From contig NZ_JACHCG010000001.1 of the NCBI RefSeq assembly GCF_014200595.1, forward strand, positions 2,604,001 through 2,668,000: 64,000 bases of DNA. The letters run 5' to 3'. The stretch is from Pedobacter cryoconitis. GTDB taxonomy: Bacteria > Bacteroidota > Bacteroidia > Sphingobacteriales > Sphingobacteriaceae. The notes under the pieces were generated by a model. It was not told where the DNA came from and made no database searches. It saw only the letters and a list, made by a program, of their open reading frames with translations. Made by a program: the position numbers and the translations under genes. Below are positions 1 through 8,672 of this stretch, in pieces; the first letter of the stretch is position 1, and each line of letters starts with the position of its first letter.

Positions 1-485
1 TTTCGCTCAGAGGTCATTTCTTGAATGGGCAACCAGCAATTCTTTGGTTCTCCTAAATGGGTGAGTACAGGAATCTTATTTTCACTTAAATAGACAAAGA
101 GTGGATCAAAAAATGGGTCGTCAATCATTAAAAATGAACTATCAGATGGTTTTAAGATCTCCATACCAATATTTTTCCAGATTTTGACACCAACTGCTCC
201 TTGATCAACCGATTTTTTTAAACGGTCGAATACACTTCTATGCCAATTGGGATTCTCCCAACCTTGCATTTCAAAGCTGGCAATGTAGGCGAAGTGTTCA
301 GGAGCTTTTTTAACATAAGCTAAAGCTACATTTTCTTGGACTTCCATACGGGGGAAAACGCTTGCATCTGTATTGATATTGATGTATTTTACATGATAGT
401 CTTTCGCTATTTTCTCATACACAGGATTATAAAAGGTCGAGTGAAAATGGGCATCTATTTTTGGAAAATGTTCAAGTTCAAGCAT
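1..485 (-). CDS. Amidohydrolase family protein, C-terminal part outside window
   Basis: The frame is open from an ATG at 485 to the window edge, giving 161 codons of an incomplete gene. The metal-binding HxH pair is visible at the N-terminus (DAHFH, H13 and H15). It is followed by VGVKIWKN (K101, a possible carbamylated or conserved lysine) and LTHLGEP (H143), the order found in amidohydrolase-2 (PF04909) TIM-barrel hydrolases and decarboxylases. There is no signal peptide, so it is cytoplasmic. The exact substrate cannot be told. The upstream acetyltransferase gene ends inside it (8-base overlap), so the two are probably co-transcribed and translationally coupled. Confidence 0.8.
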   Translation of the reverse strand, partial: MLELEHFPKIDAHFHSTFYNPVYEKIAKDYHVKYININTDASVFPRMEVQENVALAYVKKAPEHFAYIASFEMQGWENPNWHRSVFDRLKKSVDQGAVGVKIWKNIGMEILKPSDSSFLMIDDPFFDPLFVYLSENKIPVLTHLGEPKNCWLPIQEMTSER

Positions 486-930
486 GACAATCGTTAATTA
501 AAGTCATCCTATAAACATTGGTTTCCTTAGGCTGAAAACCGATTTTTTTATATAAATTATTGGCTGCAACTCTAGCGGGAGAAGATGTTAAAGTTAAAAT
601 ATCCACTTGGCGCTGCCGGGCGAACTGGATCGCAAATGCGATCAAATTTTCACCAATACCTTGTCCCCTAAATGTTTCATCAACGACGACATCTTCAATC
701 CAGGCTTTCTTGCCGGTTGGCGACTGATAAATTCCTACAGTTAACATACCCATATATACATCATAGGTATTAGCAGCAAAAAAAAGATAACTGTTCTCAG
801 ATGATATTATTTCCTTCAACTGATGATCAGAGATACCCCTGTCGTTACTTTGTAATAACTTTAGGAAATGCCCAATGGTGTTTTTTATTTCAGGAGTATA
901 GTTCGTAATTTCTTTAATCTGTATATCCAT
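478..930 (-). CDS. GNAT family N-acetyltransferase
   Basis: This 150-residue protein has the standard single-domain GNAT length. The acetyl-CoA pyrophosphate-binding motif A is clear as RGQGIG at residues 88-93 after the beta strand VVVDETF. The C-terminal NLYKKIGF block is also typical. It would transfer an acetyl group from acetyl-CoA to an amine of an unknown small molecule or peptide in the cytoplasm. Its stop overlaps the start of the downstream amidohydrolase by 8 bases, so the two form an operon. The substrate cannot be predicted. Confidence 0.9.
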   Translation of the reverse strand: MDIQIKEITNYTPEIKNTIGHFLKLLQSNDRGISDHQLKEIISSENSYLFFAANTYDVYMGMLTVGIYQSPTGKKAWIEDVVVDETFRGQGIGENLIAFAIQFARQRQVDILTLTSSPARVAANNLYKKIGFQPKETNVYRMTLINDCHA

Positions 931-1369
931 ATCAAGTCTAATAGTTTTTCGTTTCCAAATTGGTTTGATATTATAACAACTGGATTCAGCTAGAACAAAC
1001 CCTTAGTTAAAATACAAAGATTGAACATACAAAATAAACAACGGTAATTGTTGCGCAAACGTTTGACCAATCTCAGATTTTCAACACCACCTTCGCTTCT
1101 TTGGACCAGACTGGATTACAAATTGATAGCAAGCCATAGATTCCACATAGGTAGAACTATAGGTTGTTGAAAAAGCTGCTAAAAATCTCTTGTTTTTCAG
1201 GGTGATTAATGGAGATGGGACCTGCACTTTTTTACTAAATGATAAATTTTTTTCACATTTACGATTATTGCAATTGCAGTCAAAACGTACAAAATAAATG
1301 GTGAGCGATTCGGTGAGTCGAATTTAAAAACCCTACCAAATACTATTTAAACGTTGATATTTGAATCTA
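931..1369. other. Gene-free region, no recognisable function
   Basis: No frame of useful length or with family motifs is seen on either strand. The sequence is AT-rich with a few short inverted repeats, for example ATTCG/CGAAT near 1309-1324. It lies directly left of a tRNA-3'-end-like scar and a terminator, so it may be decayed mobile-element DNA. No integrase or transposase remnant could be read. Confidence 0.5.
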
Positions 1370-1391
1370 GTTCGAATCCCAGCGGGATCAC
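1370..1391 (+). other. tRNA 3'-end-like relic (possible attachment-site scar)
   Basis: GTTCGAATCCC followed by AGCGGGATCA reads as the last base of a T stem, a canonical TTCGAAT T loop, the 3' T-stem strand (CCCAG) and an acceptor 3' strand. The 5' T-stem strand here (TCTAG) no longer pairs with CCCAG, and no D arm, anticodon arm or 5' acceptor strand lies upstream. Only the 3' part of a tRNA gene is present. Tyrosine-recombinase elements often use such a segment as their att core. That it is an att scar is inference. Confidence 0.4.
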
Positions 1392-1398
1392 GAAAGAA

Positions 1399-1430
1399 GA
1401 CAATCAAAATTGATTGTCCTCTTTTTTATT
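1399..1430 (+). terminator. Rho-independent terminator
   Basis: GACAATCA (1399-1406) and TGATTGTC (1411-1418) form an 8-bp perfect stem with a 4-base loop, followed by a T-rich tract to 1430. It sits 8 bases after the tRNA-like relic in the same orientation, as a tRNA transcript terminator would. No intact plus-strand gene now precedes it. Confidence 0.7.
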
Positions 1431-1465
1431 TATAACAACTCAATTGTTATTTTTAACGCGTTAGT

Positions 1466-1972
1466 TTACTTTTCGAAAATATCGTAAAACCAATCTCCCC
1501 CATTTTCAAACACTATTGCTACGATCAAAAGCACAACAAAGTATAGTACCAATTGCTTGAGAAACAATAAGATATTTGTTTGCCTGTTTACAGGATATTT
1601 TCTATTGCGAAAGAATATATAATATCTTAAAATAAAAAATATTAATGCTGTAATGATTCCACAAGGGATGCCGGCCCAAAATGCTATAAATTTCTGCAAC
1701 CATCCCCCTGCACCGTAAATATACCAGCACGTTGCACTTACAATAGCACTCAATAATATGAATGCCAGGTATTTTATAAAATGACCGCCTGTAAGTCCAT
1801 ACAGGATTGATACTATAGACAATGCAACACCTATATAGGAGAAAGTGAATTCCATTATAAAAGAAGATGTTGAACGCTCCAGCGGATAAATAACAAACAG
1901 ATTAACTAAACAAATAACAATCCCGGCGATGAGAATTATTTTTCTGGGTTTACTATACTTACTTATTTCCAT
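1466..1972 (-). CDS. Hypothetical five-segment membrane protein
   Basis: I do not recognise this 168-residue protein. About five hydrophobic segments are visible (around residues 12-30, 40-60, 65-85, 95-115 and 135-155), with a basic stretch (FRNRKYPVNRQ) before the last one that would lie in the cytoplasm. It starts 25 bases after the stop of the upstream lipoprotein gene, so the two are probably one operon and may act together at the envelope. No enzyme or transporter motif is seen. Confidence 0.7.
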   Translation of the reverse strand: MEISKYSKPRKIILIAGIVICLVNLFVIYPLERSTSSFIMEFTFSYIGVALSIVSILYGLTGGHFIKYLAFILLSAIVSATCWYIYGAGGWLQKFIAFWAGIPCGIITALIFFILRYYIFFRNRKYPVNRQTNILLFLKQLVLYFVVLLIVAIVFENGGDWFYDIFEK

Positions 1973-1997
1973 AGATTTAATTCACACGAGCAAGTAA

Positions 1998-2894
1998 TCA
2001 GATAATTTCAAGATCTGTTTTACCGACTGGAATATAGAATGTAAATTCTAATGCTAATTCTTCATTATCTTTCTCATTTTTAAATATTAAAGCAGGCTCA
2101 CCATCAGGTCTGACCAAGGTTGCAAGTTTTCCATTACCAAAGATCTTCAAGATGGCATTTGCAGGTATAGGTTCCAATTTATAACCGGATTTTAAATTGC
2201 CAAGCATACCTGTAAGCCTATTGTCCGATTCTTCTTTGCTCAGATACATTGTAACAGCAGCAATACTTTCCCTATTGGCTATCAATTTCTTTATTTGCTC
2301 CAGATCTCCTTTTACAATCAAATCTGCAAGTTGCTGATAAGTACCCAGTAGTTTATCCTTTAGTCCTCCAACTGATCCAAGATCCGTAGCGGTCTGGTAA
2401 GCCATTACTGTGTATGGAACCTCTGCATTAAAAGTAGCCGTATGTGTCAGGAAGCTCTTTTTCTTTGCAGGATCAACTTTCTCTACAGCATACTCTCCGG
2501 GAAGTTGTTCTTTGAAATGAAGATTATTAGCGGCATCAAAAACTTTGATATTATAGCTAAACTGTGCATTCGGGTTTAAAACCTTTTGACCAGCAATGGG
2601 CAGAACTTTGATCGTGACCTGCTGTTTTCCGCTTTGCAAAATACCTGAATTGATTGGAATACTCGTAGAAGTCTGGCCTTCCAAATTAAGTGTAAATACA
2701 AGCACATCATTAACCCTGATTTCAAACAGGCAAAATGCTGCGCTAAAATCTACCTGATAATAAGGCTGTACGGTTGCATAGCTTGCTGTTTTTTTAATTT
2801 TCAATGGAGTCGAATTTAAAGAAACGCGATTTTGTGAATGGCATCCAAGGCATAGCAAGAGACACGTGAACAGTAAGTAAATTTTTATTTTCAT
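1998..2894 (-). CDS. Putative lipoprotein of unknown function
   Basis: The N-terminus has a hydrophobic signal peptide ending in a lipobox, CLGC with the acylated Cys at residue 18, so the protein is probably anchored in the outer or inner membrane facing the periplasm. The remaining 280 residues show alternating beta-type segments and no motif I can assign. It is the first gene of a two-gene minus-strand unit with the downstream five-segment membrane protein. I cannot propose a biochemical activity. Confidence 0.7.
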   Translation of the reverse strand: MKIKIYLLFTCLLLCLGCHSQNRVSLNSTPLKIKKTASYATVQPYYQVDFSAAFCLFEIRVNDVLVFTLNLEGQTSTSIPINSGILQSGKQQVTIKVLPIAGQKVLNPNAQFSYNIKVFDAANNLHFKEQLPGEYAVEKVDPAKKKSFLTHTATFNAEVPYTVMAYQTATDLGSVGGLKDKLLGTYQQLADLIVKGDLEQIKKLIANRESIAAVTMYLSKEESDNRLTGMLGNLKSGYKLEPIPANAILKIFGNGKLATLVRPDGEPALIFKNEKDNEELALEFTFYIPVGKTDLEII

Positions 2895-3337
2895 AAAAAG
2901 GAAACAATATAACTAGTTGTTTATTATGAATAAAAATAGGACATATATTTTTCAATTCAAATATAAAAATCGACTATAAAAACAACATAATAACTACCCA
3001 GTATATAAGCGGCATTCCATTCTTCTAAACTAAATGTCAGAATTAGCTTTTTCAAACTCTTCTTCAATTATTGCGATGGATACAATGCACTTCATTGCCA
3101 CTAACCAGTAAACAACTAGTTTATAATACTTTATGGATCTTTAATAAATGTCCATAAAACAATTCTTTTCTGTCAGCGTATCCTCACGCTCATAGCCGCT
3201 TTAACATTTTTTTTAGTTCTATTTATGTCCTTAGGGCTTTTGGAGTTGCGCTAATAACTTTAATATCTTTAAATTTGCCGGCTAAATGAACTAACGGAAC
3301 GAAAGAACCGGGATATCTTAAAAAATTAAAAACATAA
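2895..3337. other. Intergenic region between divergent genes
   Basis: This holds the upstream regions of the lipoprotein gene (minus) and the small HTH gene (plus). A dyad TTTATGGA (3130-3137) / TCCATAAA (3151-3158) could form a hairpin or an operator. A TAAATTTG at 3270-3277 matches the Bacteroidota -7 element, with a TTG 21 bases upstream at 3246-3248, and is a candidate promoter for the HTH gene. No other structure is seen. Confidence 0.4.
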
Positions 3338-3613
3338 ATGGAAGAAAACGATTTTGTATCCATCTGGCTTGAAGAAAGTGGAAACCCAGCTATAGAGGAA
3401 TTAACACAACTGAATCTGGAAGCCGCCAGTAAAACCGCAAAAATATTAGCCGATAAAAATCTTTCAGAAAATGACCTTTCTGTTTACCTGGACATCAATC
3501 CAGATGAAATCAAAAGGTGGCTAATCGGCAGGCATTCTTTTAGTATAAAGACAATTAAAGAAATCACCAGTATGCTAGCAGACTGTTCTACAGGTATAAT
3601 GAAGAAAAGCTAA
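3338..3613 (+). CDS. Small XRE-like helix-turn-helix protein
   Basis: This 91-residue protein has a C-terminal helix-turn-helix of the Cro/XRE type. The pattern LSVYLDINPDEIKRWLIGRH, followed by FSIKTIKEI at about residues 47-76, matches the second and recognition helices and the conserved WLxGxHxF stretch often seen in antitoxin-like XRE proteins. The acidic N-terminus (residues 1-30) is unassigned. No toxin-like partner lies next to it, so an antitoxin role is not supported by context. It is probably a small transcriptional regulator. Confidence 0.7.
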   Translation: MEENDFVSIWLEESGNPAIEELTQLNLEAASKTAKILADKNLSENDLSVYLDINPDEIKRWLIGRHSFSIKTIKEITSMLADCSTGIMKKS

Positions 3614-4100
3614 CAAGTAAAATTATCTATCAATATTTAAAATTTCACAAAATGTGCAGGTTCTGGGTTCCAAACCTCACCGTGCTCCAAAAGCTACTCT
3701 TAGAAGTGGCTTTTTTGCATTTTATATGGACTGAATCTGCGCATCCCCCCTTTCAGTACCGCCGAAACTGCCAACTCTCTTTCTACAATATTACGGCTTT
3801 GCTGCGGTATTTTTTTGAGCATAGCTGCCGATACGCTCTTACAAAAGATTACGCCAAAGGCCATTCCACAAAGATCAGAGCAGATTTTGATACTATCAAT
3901 AAAGAAGAAAAAGCTACAGTTTCATTCTGACATTTCAGTCATTCAGTATCTCATAATTCAAAATCATCAGCTTATTATTGTTCTCACTAATGCTGTTATA
4001 TTTAAAAAGAAATTCACTATCTTAAACAGAAAATTAAATAAAACAATAATTCCTGATATTTAGTATTTATATAATATTTAACAAAAAACCATAATCTATA
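3614..4100. other. Gene-poor region with a second tRNA-like relic
   Basis: Two overlapping plus-strand frames here (3652-3930 and 3815-4063) have no family signature and look like chance or decayed sequence. At 3655-3690, a GCAGGTTC segment with a later AAACCTCACC and ending GTGCTCCA resembles a degenerate T arm, acceptor strand and CCA, followed at once by a terminator hairpin. In one frame QKITPKAI resembles the region after the catalytic Tyr of Bacteroidota tyrosine recombinases, but this is too weak to call. Confidence 0.35.
3689..3716 (+). terminator. Probable rho-independent terminator
   Basis: AAAAGCTACT (3689-3698) pairs with AGTGGCTTTT (3705-3714) with one G-T wobble and a 6-base loop. 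The 3' arm runs into a T6 tract. It could end the small HTH transcript (3338-3613) or the vanished tRNA-like unit just upstream. Confidence 0.6.
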
Positions 4101-5333
4101 ATGAAAAAACTAATTCTTTCAGTTCTTGCAGCATTTTTTTCACTGTGTGCCTTAGCTCAAAAGGACAATAAAGTGACCATCGGAACAATTGACAGCATCC
4201 AATCGAAAATTCTGAATGAACAAAGAAAAATATGGATACATGTACCAAATAGTTGGCGCGCTGATTCTAAACAGCGATACCCTGTATTATATTTATTGGA
4301 TGGTGATTCCCATTTCTCTTCAATAGTAGGTGTGATTCAACATCTCAGTGAGGTAAACGGTAATACTGTTTGTCCCGAAATGATTGTAGTTGGCATTCCA
4401 AACACGGACAGGATAAGAGATCTGACACCAACACATGTAAATGCTGCCCCACCCTATACCGACAGTTTAATTTTAAAAACAACAGGGGGCGGCGAACGTT
4501 TTGTTTCCTTTATTGAAAAGGAATTGATACCCCGTATTGATTCCCTATACCCAACGCAACCGTACAAAATATTAACCGGACATTCATTTGGAGGCCTGAC
4601 AGTAATGAATGTTGCAATAAACCATACAAAATTGTTCAACTCCTATATTTGTATAGACCCAAGCATGTGGTGGGATCAAATGAATCTGTTAAATACAGTT
4701 CCGAAGTCTCTGAAAGAAAAGAATTTTTCAGGTACCACCTTGTATTTAGGGATTGCAAACACTTTGAGAGAGGGCATGGATATAACTACAGTCCGGAGCG
4801 ATACAACTAAAGGTACCAGGCATATCCGTGCAATTCTTAATTTGGATCAATATATTAAAGAGCAAAAGCAAAATGGATTAACGTATGAAAGTAAATATTA
4901 TAGCAATGATGACCATGGGTCTGTACCCTTAATTACAGAATATGATGCTTTGCGTTTCATTTTTGATAAGTATAGTTTTAAGATTTCCCCTAAAGACATT
5001 ATAGATCCTAAGGTAGACTTAGCAAATAAATTCGAAAAACATTATCAGGAAGTTTCAAAAATGCTGGGTTATAAGCTTTCCCCACCCGAAGATATCATAA
5101 ACAATCTGGGATGTGATGTTTTGGTGCGAAAGCAATATGCTAAAGCTGAAGGGCTATTTAAAATAAATGTTGACAATTATCCTGAAAGTTATAATGTCTA
5201 CGATTCTTATGGCGACTATTTCCTGGCGATTGGCAATAAATCAAAAGCGATTGAATATTTCAAAAAGGCCTTGTCCATAAAAGAAAACCCAGAGTCCCGG
5301 AAAAAATTAAATAAGTTATCATCAGGGAAATAA
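4101..5333 (+). CDS. Exported esterase (esterase D/PF00756 type) with C-terminal TPR
   Basis: A signal peptide covers residues 1-20, with likely cleavage after CALAQ. The alpha/beta-hydrolase body follows, with the nucleophile elbow GHSFGG (Ser162) and a probable catalytic His272 in NDDHGSVP. This matches the putative esterase/enterobactin-esterase-like family, which hydrolyses carboxylic esters or siderophore-type esters in the periplasm. Residues about 330-405 form one or two tetratricopeptide-like repeats (YDSYGDYFLAIGNKSKAIEYFKKAL), a common tail in Bacteroidota members. The gene is monocistronic or leads into the dehydrogenase 97 bases downstream. The substrate is unknown. Confidence 0.88.
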   Translation: MKKLILSVLAAFFSLCALAQKDNKVTIGTIDSIQSKILNEQRKIWIHVPNSWRADSKQRYPVLYLLDGDSHFSSIVGVIQHLSEVNGNTVCPEMIVVGIPNTDRIRDLTPTHVNAAPPYTDSLILKTTGGGERFVSFIEKELIPRIDSLYPTQPYKILTGHSFGGLTVMNVAINHTKLFNSYICIDPSMWWDQMNLLNTVPKSLKEKNFSGTTLYLGIANTLREGMDITTVRSDTTKGTRHIRAILNLDQYIKEQKQNGLTYESKYYSNDDHGSVPLITEYDALRFIFDKYSFKISPKDIIDPKVDLANKFEKHYQEVSKMLGYKLSPPEDIINNLGCDVLVRKQYAKAEGLFKINVDNYPESYNVYDSYGDYFLAIGNKSKAIEYFKKALSIKENPESRKKLNKLSSGK

Positions 5334-5430
5334 AGAGGAAAATTCAACCTGTTTATTCTTCTATTTAACTTCTTTATTTGGCTCAGTTTTGGCATGTGAC
5401 CAATTATAAAGAACATATAAATCAACGACT

Positions 5431-6798
5431 ATGAATATTTCATCAATCAATCCGGTTAATGGGCAGGAAATTCAAAAATATATAACGCTTAATGAAGAAG
5501 AAGTAGCTGAGAAGATCAGGCAAACACACAGTGCCTGGCTGGGCTGGAAAAAAACCACTCATATACAACGCAGAAAGCTGATGAACAGACTTGCTGAAAT
5601 TTTACGGGAGCGCAAAGATGAGTTGGCAATACTAATGGCCAATGAAATGGGAAAACCTGTTAAACAAGGAGTAGCTGAAGCAGAAAAATGTGCCTTATGC
5701 TGCGAATATTACGCGGTGCATGGCGAAAGCTTTCTTGACGATCAGATTATCAGTACAGAAGCATCGAAAAGTTATGTCAGCTTCCAGCCAATAGGTGTAG
5801 TTTTGGCCGTAATGCCCTGGAACTTTCCGTTATTCCAGGTATTTCGGTTTTTGGCACCAACACTTATCGCAGGAAATTGTGGCGTTTTAAAACATGCTTC
5901 AAACGTTCCAGGTTGTGCTTTGGTCATCGAAGAGATGATTATTCAGGCAGGCTTCCCTACTCATGTTTTTCAAACGCTTTTGGTAGGTAGTGCTATAGTT
6001 GACAAAATTATTGAAAATCCACGTATCATGGCGGTAACACTTACAGGCAGTACAAACGCTGGTATTAGTGTTGCCAGTAAGGCAGGTGCAATGCTTAAAA
6101 AGGTAGTACTGGAGTTAGGAGGCAGCGATGCATATGTGGTTCTGGCAGACGCAGATTTGGAGAAGGCCGCAGAAACCTGTGTGACCAGCCGTCTGACTAA
6201 TAGTGGTCAAAGCTGTATTGCTGCTAAAAGATTCGTTGTTGAAGAATCAGTTATTGCTGAGTTTACGCAATTGTTTCTTGATAAAATGAACAAAAAAATA
6301 CTGGGCAACCCACTTGAAATGAATACAGACATTGGGCCGATGGCACGTATCGATCTACGCGATGAACTTCATGAGCAAGTGGTAAAATCTATTGAAAAAG
6401 GAGCAGTTTGTATTCTTGGCGGTGAAATACCTGAAGGTAATAATGCTTATTATCCTGCAACTATTCTCACTAACGTATTACCAGGTATGACAGGTTATGA
6501 TGAAGAGCTTTTTGGCCCGGTTGCATCGATTATTTCGGCAAAAGATGAAAATGACGCAATCCGTATTGCTAATGACAGCATTTTTGGATTGGGTTCAGCC
6601 ATATTTACTAAAGATATTGCTAAAGGTGAGCGAATTGCATCAACAGAATTAGAATCCGGCTCATCTTTTGTAAATGACCGCGTACAATCTGATCCACGCC
6701 TGCCTTTTGGAGGTGTAAAGACTTCTGGTTATGGCAGGGAGCTGGGTGGTTTTGGCATTCTTGAATTCGTAAATATCAAAACAGTGTATATTAAATAA
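5431..6798 (+). CDS. NAD(P)-dependent succinate-semialdehyde dehydrogenase-type aldehyde dehydrogenase
   Basis: This 455-residue protein is a full-length aldehyde dehydrogenase. Visible are MPWNFP with N131 (oxyanion and NAD-binding region), the Rossmann GST at TLTGSTNAG, catalytic base E228 in LELGG, and nucleophile C262 in NSGQSC. The sequence around FQPIGVVLAVMPWNFP is close to the short Sad/YneI-like succinate-semialdehyde dehydrogenases (about 460 residues). It would oxidise a cytoplasmic aldehyde such as succinate semialdehyde to the acid. No GABA transaminase is adjacent, so the physiological aldehyde is uncertain. Confidence 0.9.
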   Translation: MNISSINPVNGQEIQKYITLNEEEVAEKIRQTHSAWLGWKKTTHIQRRKLMNRLAEILRERKDELAILMANEMGKPVKQGVAEAEKCALCCEYYAVHGESFLDDQIISTEASKSYVSFQPIGVVLAVMPWNFPLFQVFRFLAPTLIAGNCGVLKHASNVPGCALVIEEMIIQAGFPTHVFQTLLVGSAIVDKIIENPRIMAVTLTGSTNAGISVASKAGAMLKKVVLELGGSDAYVVLADADLEKAAETCVTSRLTNSGQSCIAAKRFVVEESVIAEFTQLFLDKMNKKILGNPLEMNTDIGPMARIDLRDELHEQVVKSIEKGAVCILGGEIPEGNNAYYPATILTNVLPGMTGYDEELFGPVASIISAKDENDAIRIANDSIFGLGSAIFTKDIAKGERIASTELESGSSFVNDRVQSDPRLPFGGVKTSGYGRELGGFGILEFVNIKTVYIK

Positions 6799-6853
6799 CT
6801 TTTCCTATATCGCGCTCACAGTTTATATCTTTATTGCCTATATAATTAGATTA

Positions 6854-7576
6854 ATGAATGATAATGATATTAAAAGGATCTCCAGACTGACTGCAATCCT
6901 AACACAGTTGCAAACAAAAAGGGTGATAACATCCACAGCAATGGCCGAAAAATTTGGCGTAAGTGTTAGAACAATATACCGGGATATAAGGATATTAGAG
7001 CAAGCAGGAGTTCCAATATCCATATCAAATGGAAAGGGATATTCGCTCATGGAAGGTTATAGAATTCCACCTGTCATGTTTACTGAAAATGAGGCCAATG
7101 CTTTAATCACTATTGAACAAGTAATATTGAACAATAGTGATAGCTCTCTTGTTGGGGCTTATAAGGATGCAATCAGTAAAATAAAAGCTGTTTTATTATA
7201 TGCAACAAAAGATAAAGTGGAATTATTAGCAAATAGAATCGCTGTCAGTCCTGCCATTCCAAATATAACGACAAGTGATTCATTGACATTAATTCAGAAT
7301 GCACTAACGACCTTTAAAGTTTTAAATATTACCTATCGGTCAGAACGTAAGAATGAAGAAACAGACCGAAACATCGAACCATTTGCATTATATTATACAT
7401 TAAAGGAAAGTTGGGCATTAATAGCGTATTGCCAACTTAGGAGAGATTATAGAATGTTCCGTTTAGACAGGATTATAAAGGTTGAATTACTGGAATTAAG
7501 TTTCAAACCTCATGAGCTAACACTTGCCACTTATTTAAAAAACAAAGAAAAAAATTTCAATACCCCTGACACCTAG
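6854..7576 (+). CDS. HTH/WYL-domain transcriptional regulator (YafY type)
   Basis: The first 60 residues are an HTH_11-type winged helix (ITSTAMAEKFGVSVRTIYRDI). The C-terminal half holds the WYL region (IEPFALYYTLKESWALIAY, then FRLDRI), which in this family binds a nucleic-acid or nucleotide-type ligand and controls DNA binding. At 240 residues it is shorter than the 310-330 of many YafY proteins and lacks the WCX extension. It follows the aldehyde dehydrogenase by 55 bases and may regulate it or the VOC gene downstream. Start chosen at the first ATG of the HTH. Confidence 0.88.
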   Translation: MNDNDIKRISRLTAILTQLQTKRVITSTAMAEKFGVSVRTIYRDIRILEQAGVPISISNGKGYSLMEGYRIPPVMFTENEANALITIEQVILNNSDSSLVGAYKDAISKIKAVLLYATKDKVELLANRIAVSPAIPNITTSDSLTLIQNALTTFKVLNITYRSERKNEETDRNIEPFALYYTLKESWALIAYCQLRRDYRMFRLDRIIKVELLELSFKPHELTLATYLKNKEKNFNTPDT

Positions 7577-7593
7577 CTGTCACCAGGTCAATT

Positions 7594-7601
7594 TATTTTT
7601 G
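7594..7601 (+). promoter_or_regulatory. Candidate Bacteroidota -7 promoter element
   Basis: TATTTTTG matches TAnnTTTG and lies 26 bases before the VOC gene start. No clear TTG -33 box is seen at the expected distance, so the call is tentative. It lies after the WYL gene stop. Confidence 0.4.
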
Positions 7602-7626
7602 TGCTATTATATAAAATAATAGTATC

Positions 7627-8046
7627 ATGAATTTAGCATCATTAAGAATTATCACCCCCGAAATCAAACGATCTGTTCAGTTTTTTGAGAGAATTACGGG
7701 TTTGTCTGCGCACTGGTATACAGAGGACTTTGCAGAGTTCACTACGGGCACTTGTACTTTAGCCATAGGAAGTACACGGACAATGAGTTTGTTCGGAAAA
7801 GATCTGGCACAAACAGCGCATAACAATTTGACACAACCGGATAATAATAGCTGTGTAATCATTGAATTTCTTGTGAAGGACGTTGATGAGCAATACAATA
7901 ATATTAAAGATTTATTAAGTGAAATTATTCAGAAGCCAACCACGATGCCATGGGGAAATCGCTCCTTATTGTTTCGCGACCCCGACGGCAATTTAATCAA
8001 CTTCTTTACCCCTGTCACTCCTGAAGCTATAAAGAAATTCAGCTAA
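7627..8046 (+). CDS. VOC family (glyoxalase/bleomycin-resistance fold) protein
   Basis: The 139 residues contain two paired beta-alpha-beta-beta-beta units. The N-terminal one holds VQFFERITGL and the C-terminal one ends in FRDPDGNLINFFTP, the signature end of the vicinal oxygen chelate fold. Metal ligand positions are not obvious, so it may be a binding or resistance protein rather than a lyase. It is followed by a strong terminator, so it is the last gene of the plus-strand group that starts at the dehydrogenase. Confidence 0.85.
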   Translation: MNLASLRIITPEIKRSVQFFERITGLSAHWYTEDFAEFTTGTCTLAIGSTRTMSLFGKDLAQTAHNNLTQPDNNSCVIIEFLVKDVDEQYNNIKDLLSEIIQKPTTMPWGNRSLLFRDPDGNLINFFTPVTPEAIKKFS

Positions 8047-8065
8047 CGGACCACGGCTTTATGAA

Positions 8066-8092
8066 AAGCCTCACCTTTTTTCGGTGAGGCTT
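8066..8092. terminator. Bidirectional terminator between VOC and DinB genes
   Basis: AAGCCTCACC (8066-8075) and GGTGAGGCTT (8083-8092) form a perfect 10-bp stem with a 7-base T-rich loop. It lies between convergent genes. Confidence 0.75.
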
Positions 8093-8114
8093 CTGTATTT
8101 ATCAGCATCTGCCT

Positions 8115-8612
8115 CTAAATATTCTTGATGAAATAAGTTGCCAAATCGGTATTTGAAAAATTAGTGAATCCTGTTTGGCGCAACAGAGTTACCAATTGTC
8201 CACGATGAAAAGTAGCATGGTTGATGAAATGAAGAAATGTCTGCCAAAATATCATTTGCCCTTTCCTTCCATCTGGATAAATAAAAGTAACCGGTTGCAG
8301 ATAATTTTCCTCAGGAAAGTTTTCAATGAACATCTTCAAATCGACTGAAGCGTTTTTCCATAGCGTTATCAGCTCTTCTTTAGTTCCTTTAAATCCGGAA
8401 GATAAATAAACCGGATCAGGGACTAAAGTCCAAAAGTCAATCCAGATTCTTTTTGCACTCACCAGGTGGATTACTGTTTGTTTAACACTGCTGAAACTAC
8501 TTGCAATGTGTTGAGACCATTGTTCATTATCAATCTGGTTCAACCATTCAATGGCAGTATCATCTGTCCAATTATTGTAATTAGCCAATTCTAAGAAATA
8601 CGCTTTTGTCAT
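8115..8612 (-). CDS. DinB/YfiT-like metal-binding four-helix protein
   Basis: The three expected metal-binding histidines of the DinB/YfiT superfamily are in place: H49 in VIHLVSAKRIW, and H132 and H136 in NHATFHRGQ. The 165-residue length also fits. Members are four-helix bundles that act as thiol-dependent transferases or damage-inducible proteins. The specific thiol or substrate is unknown. It is transcribed in the same direction as the AraC gene at 8673-9521, 60 bases away, which may regulate it. Confidence 0.85.
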   Translation of the reverse strand: MTKAYFLELANYNNWTDDTAIEWLNQIDNEQWSQHIASSFSSVKQTVIHLVSAKRIWIDFWTLVPDPVYLSSGFKGTKEELITLWKNASVDLKMFIENFPEENYLQPVTFIYPDGRKGQMIFWQTFLHFINHATFHRGQLVTLLRQTGFTNFSNTDLATYFIKNI

Positions 8613-8672
8613 TCTATTTTATATTTAAGATTTAATACAAAGTTAGAATGCAGGTATACTATAGAATTGTCG

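Noticed and set aside
3652..4063. Two overlapping plus-strand frames after the small HTH gene, one with a QKITPKAI stretch like a tyrosine-recombinase end
   Set aside because: No start context, no conserved catalytic residues and no agreement between the two frames; kept only as a note in the region entry.
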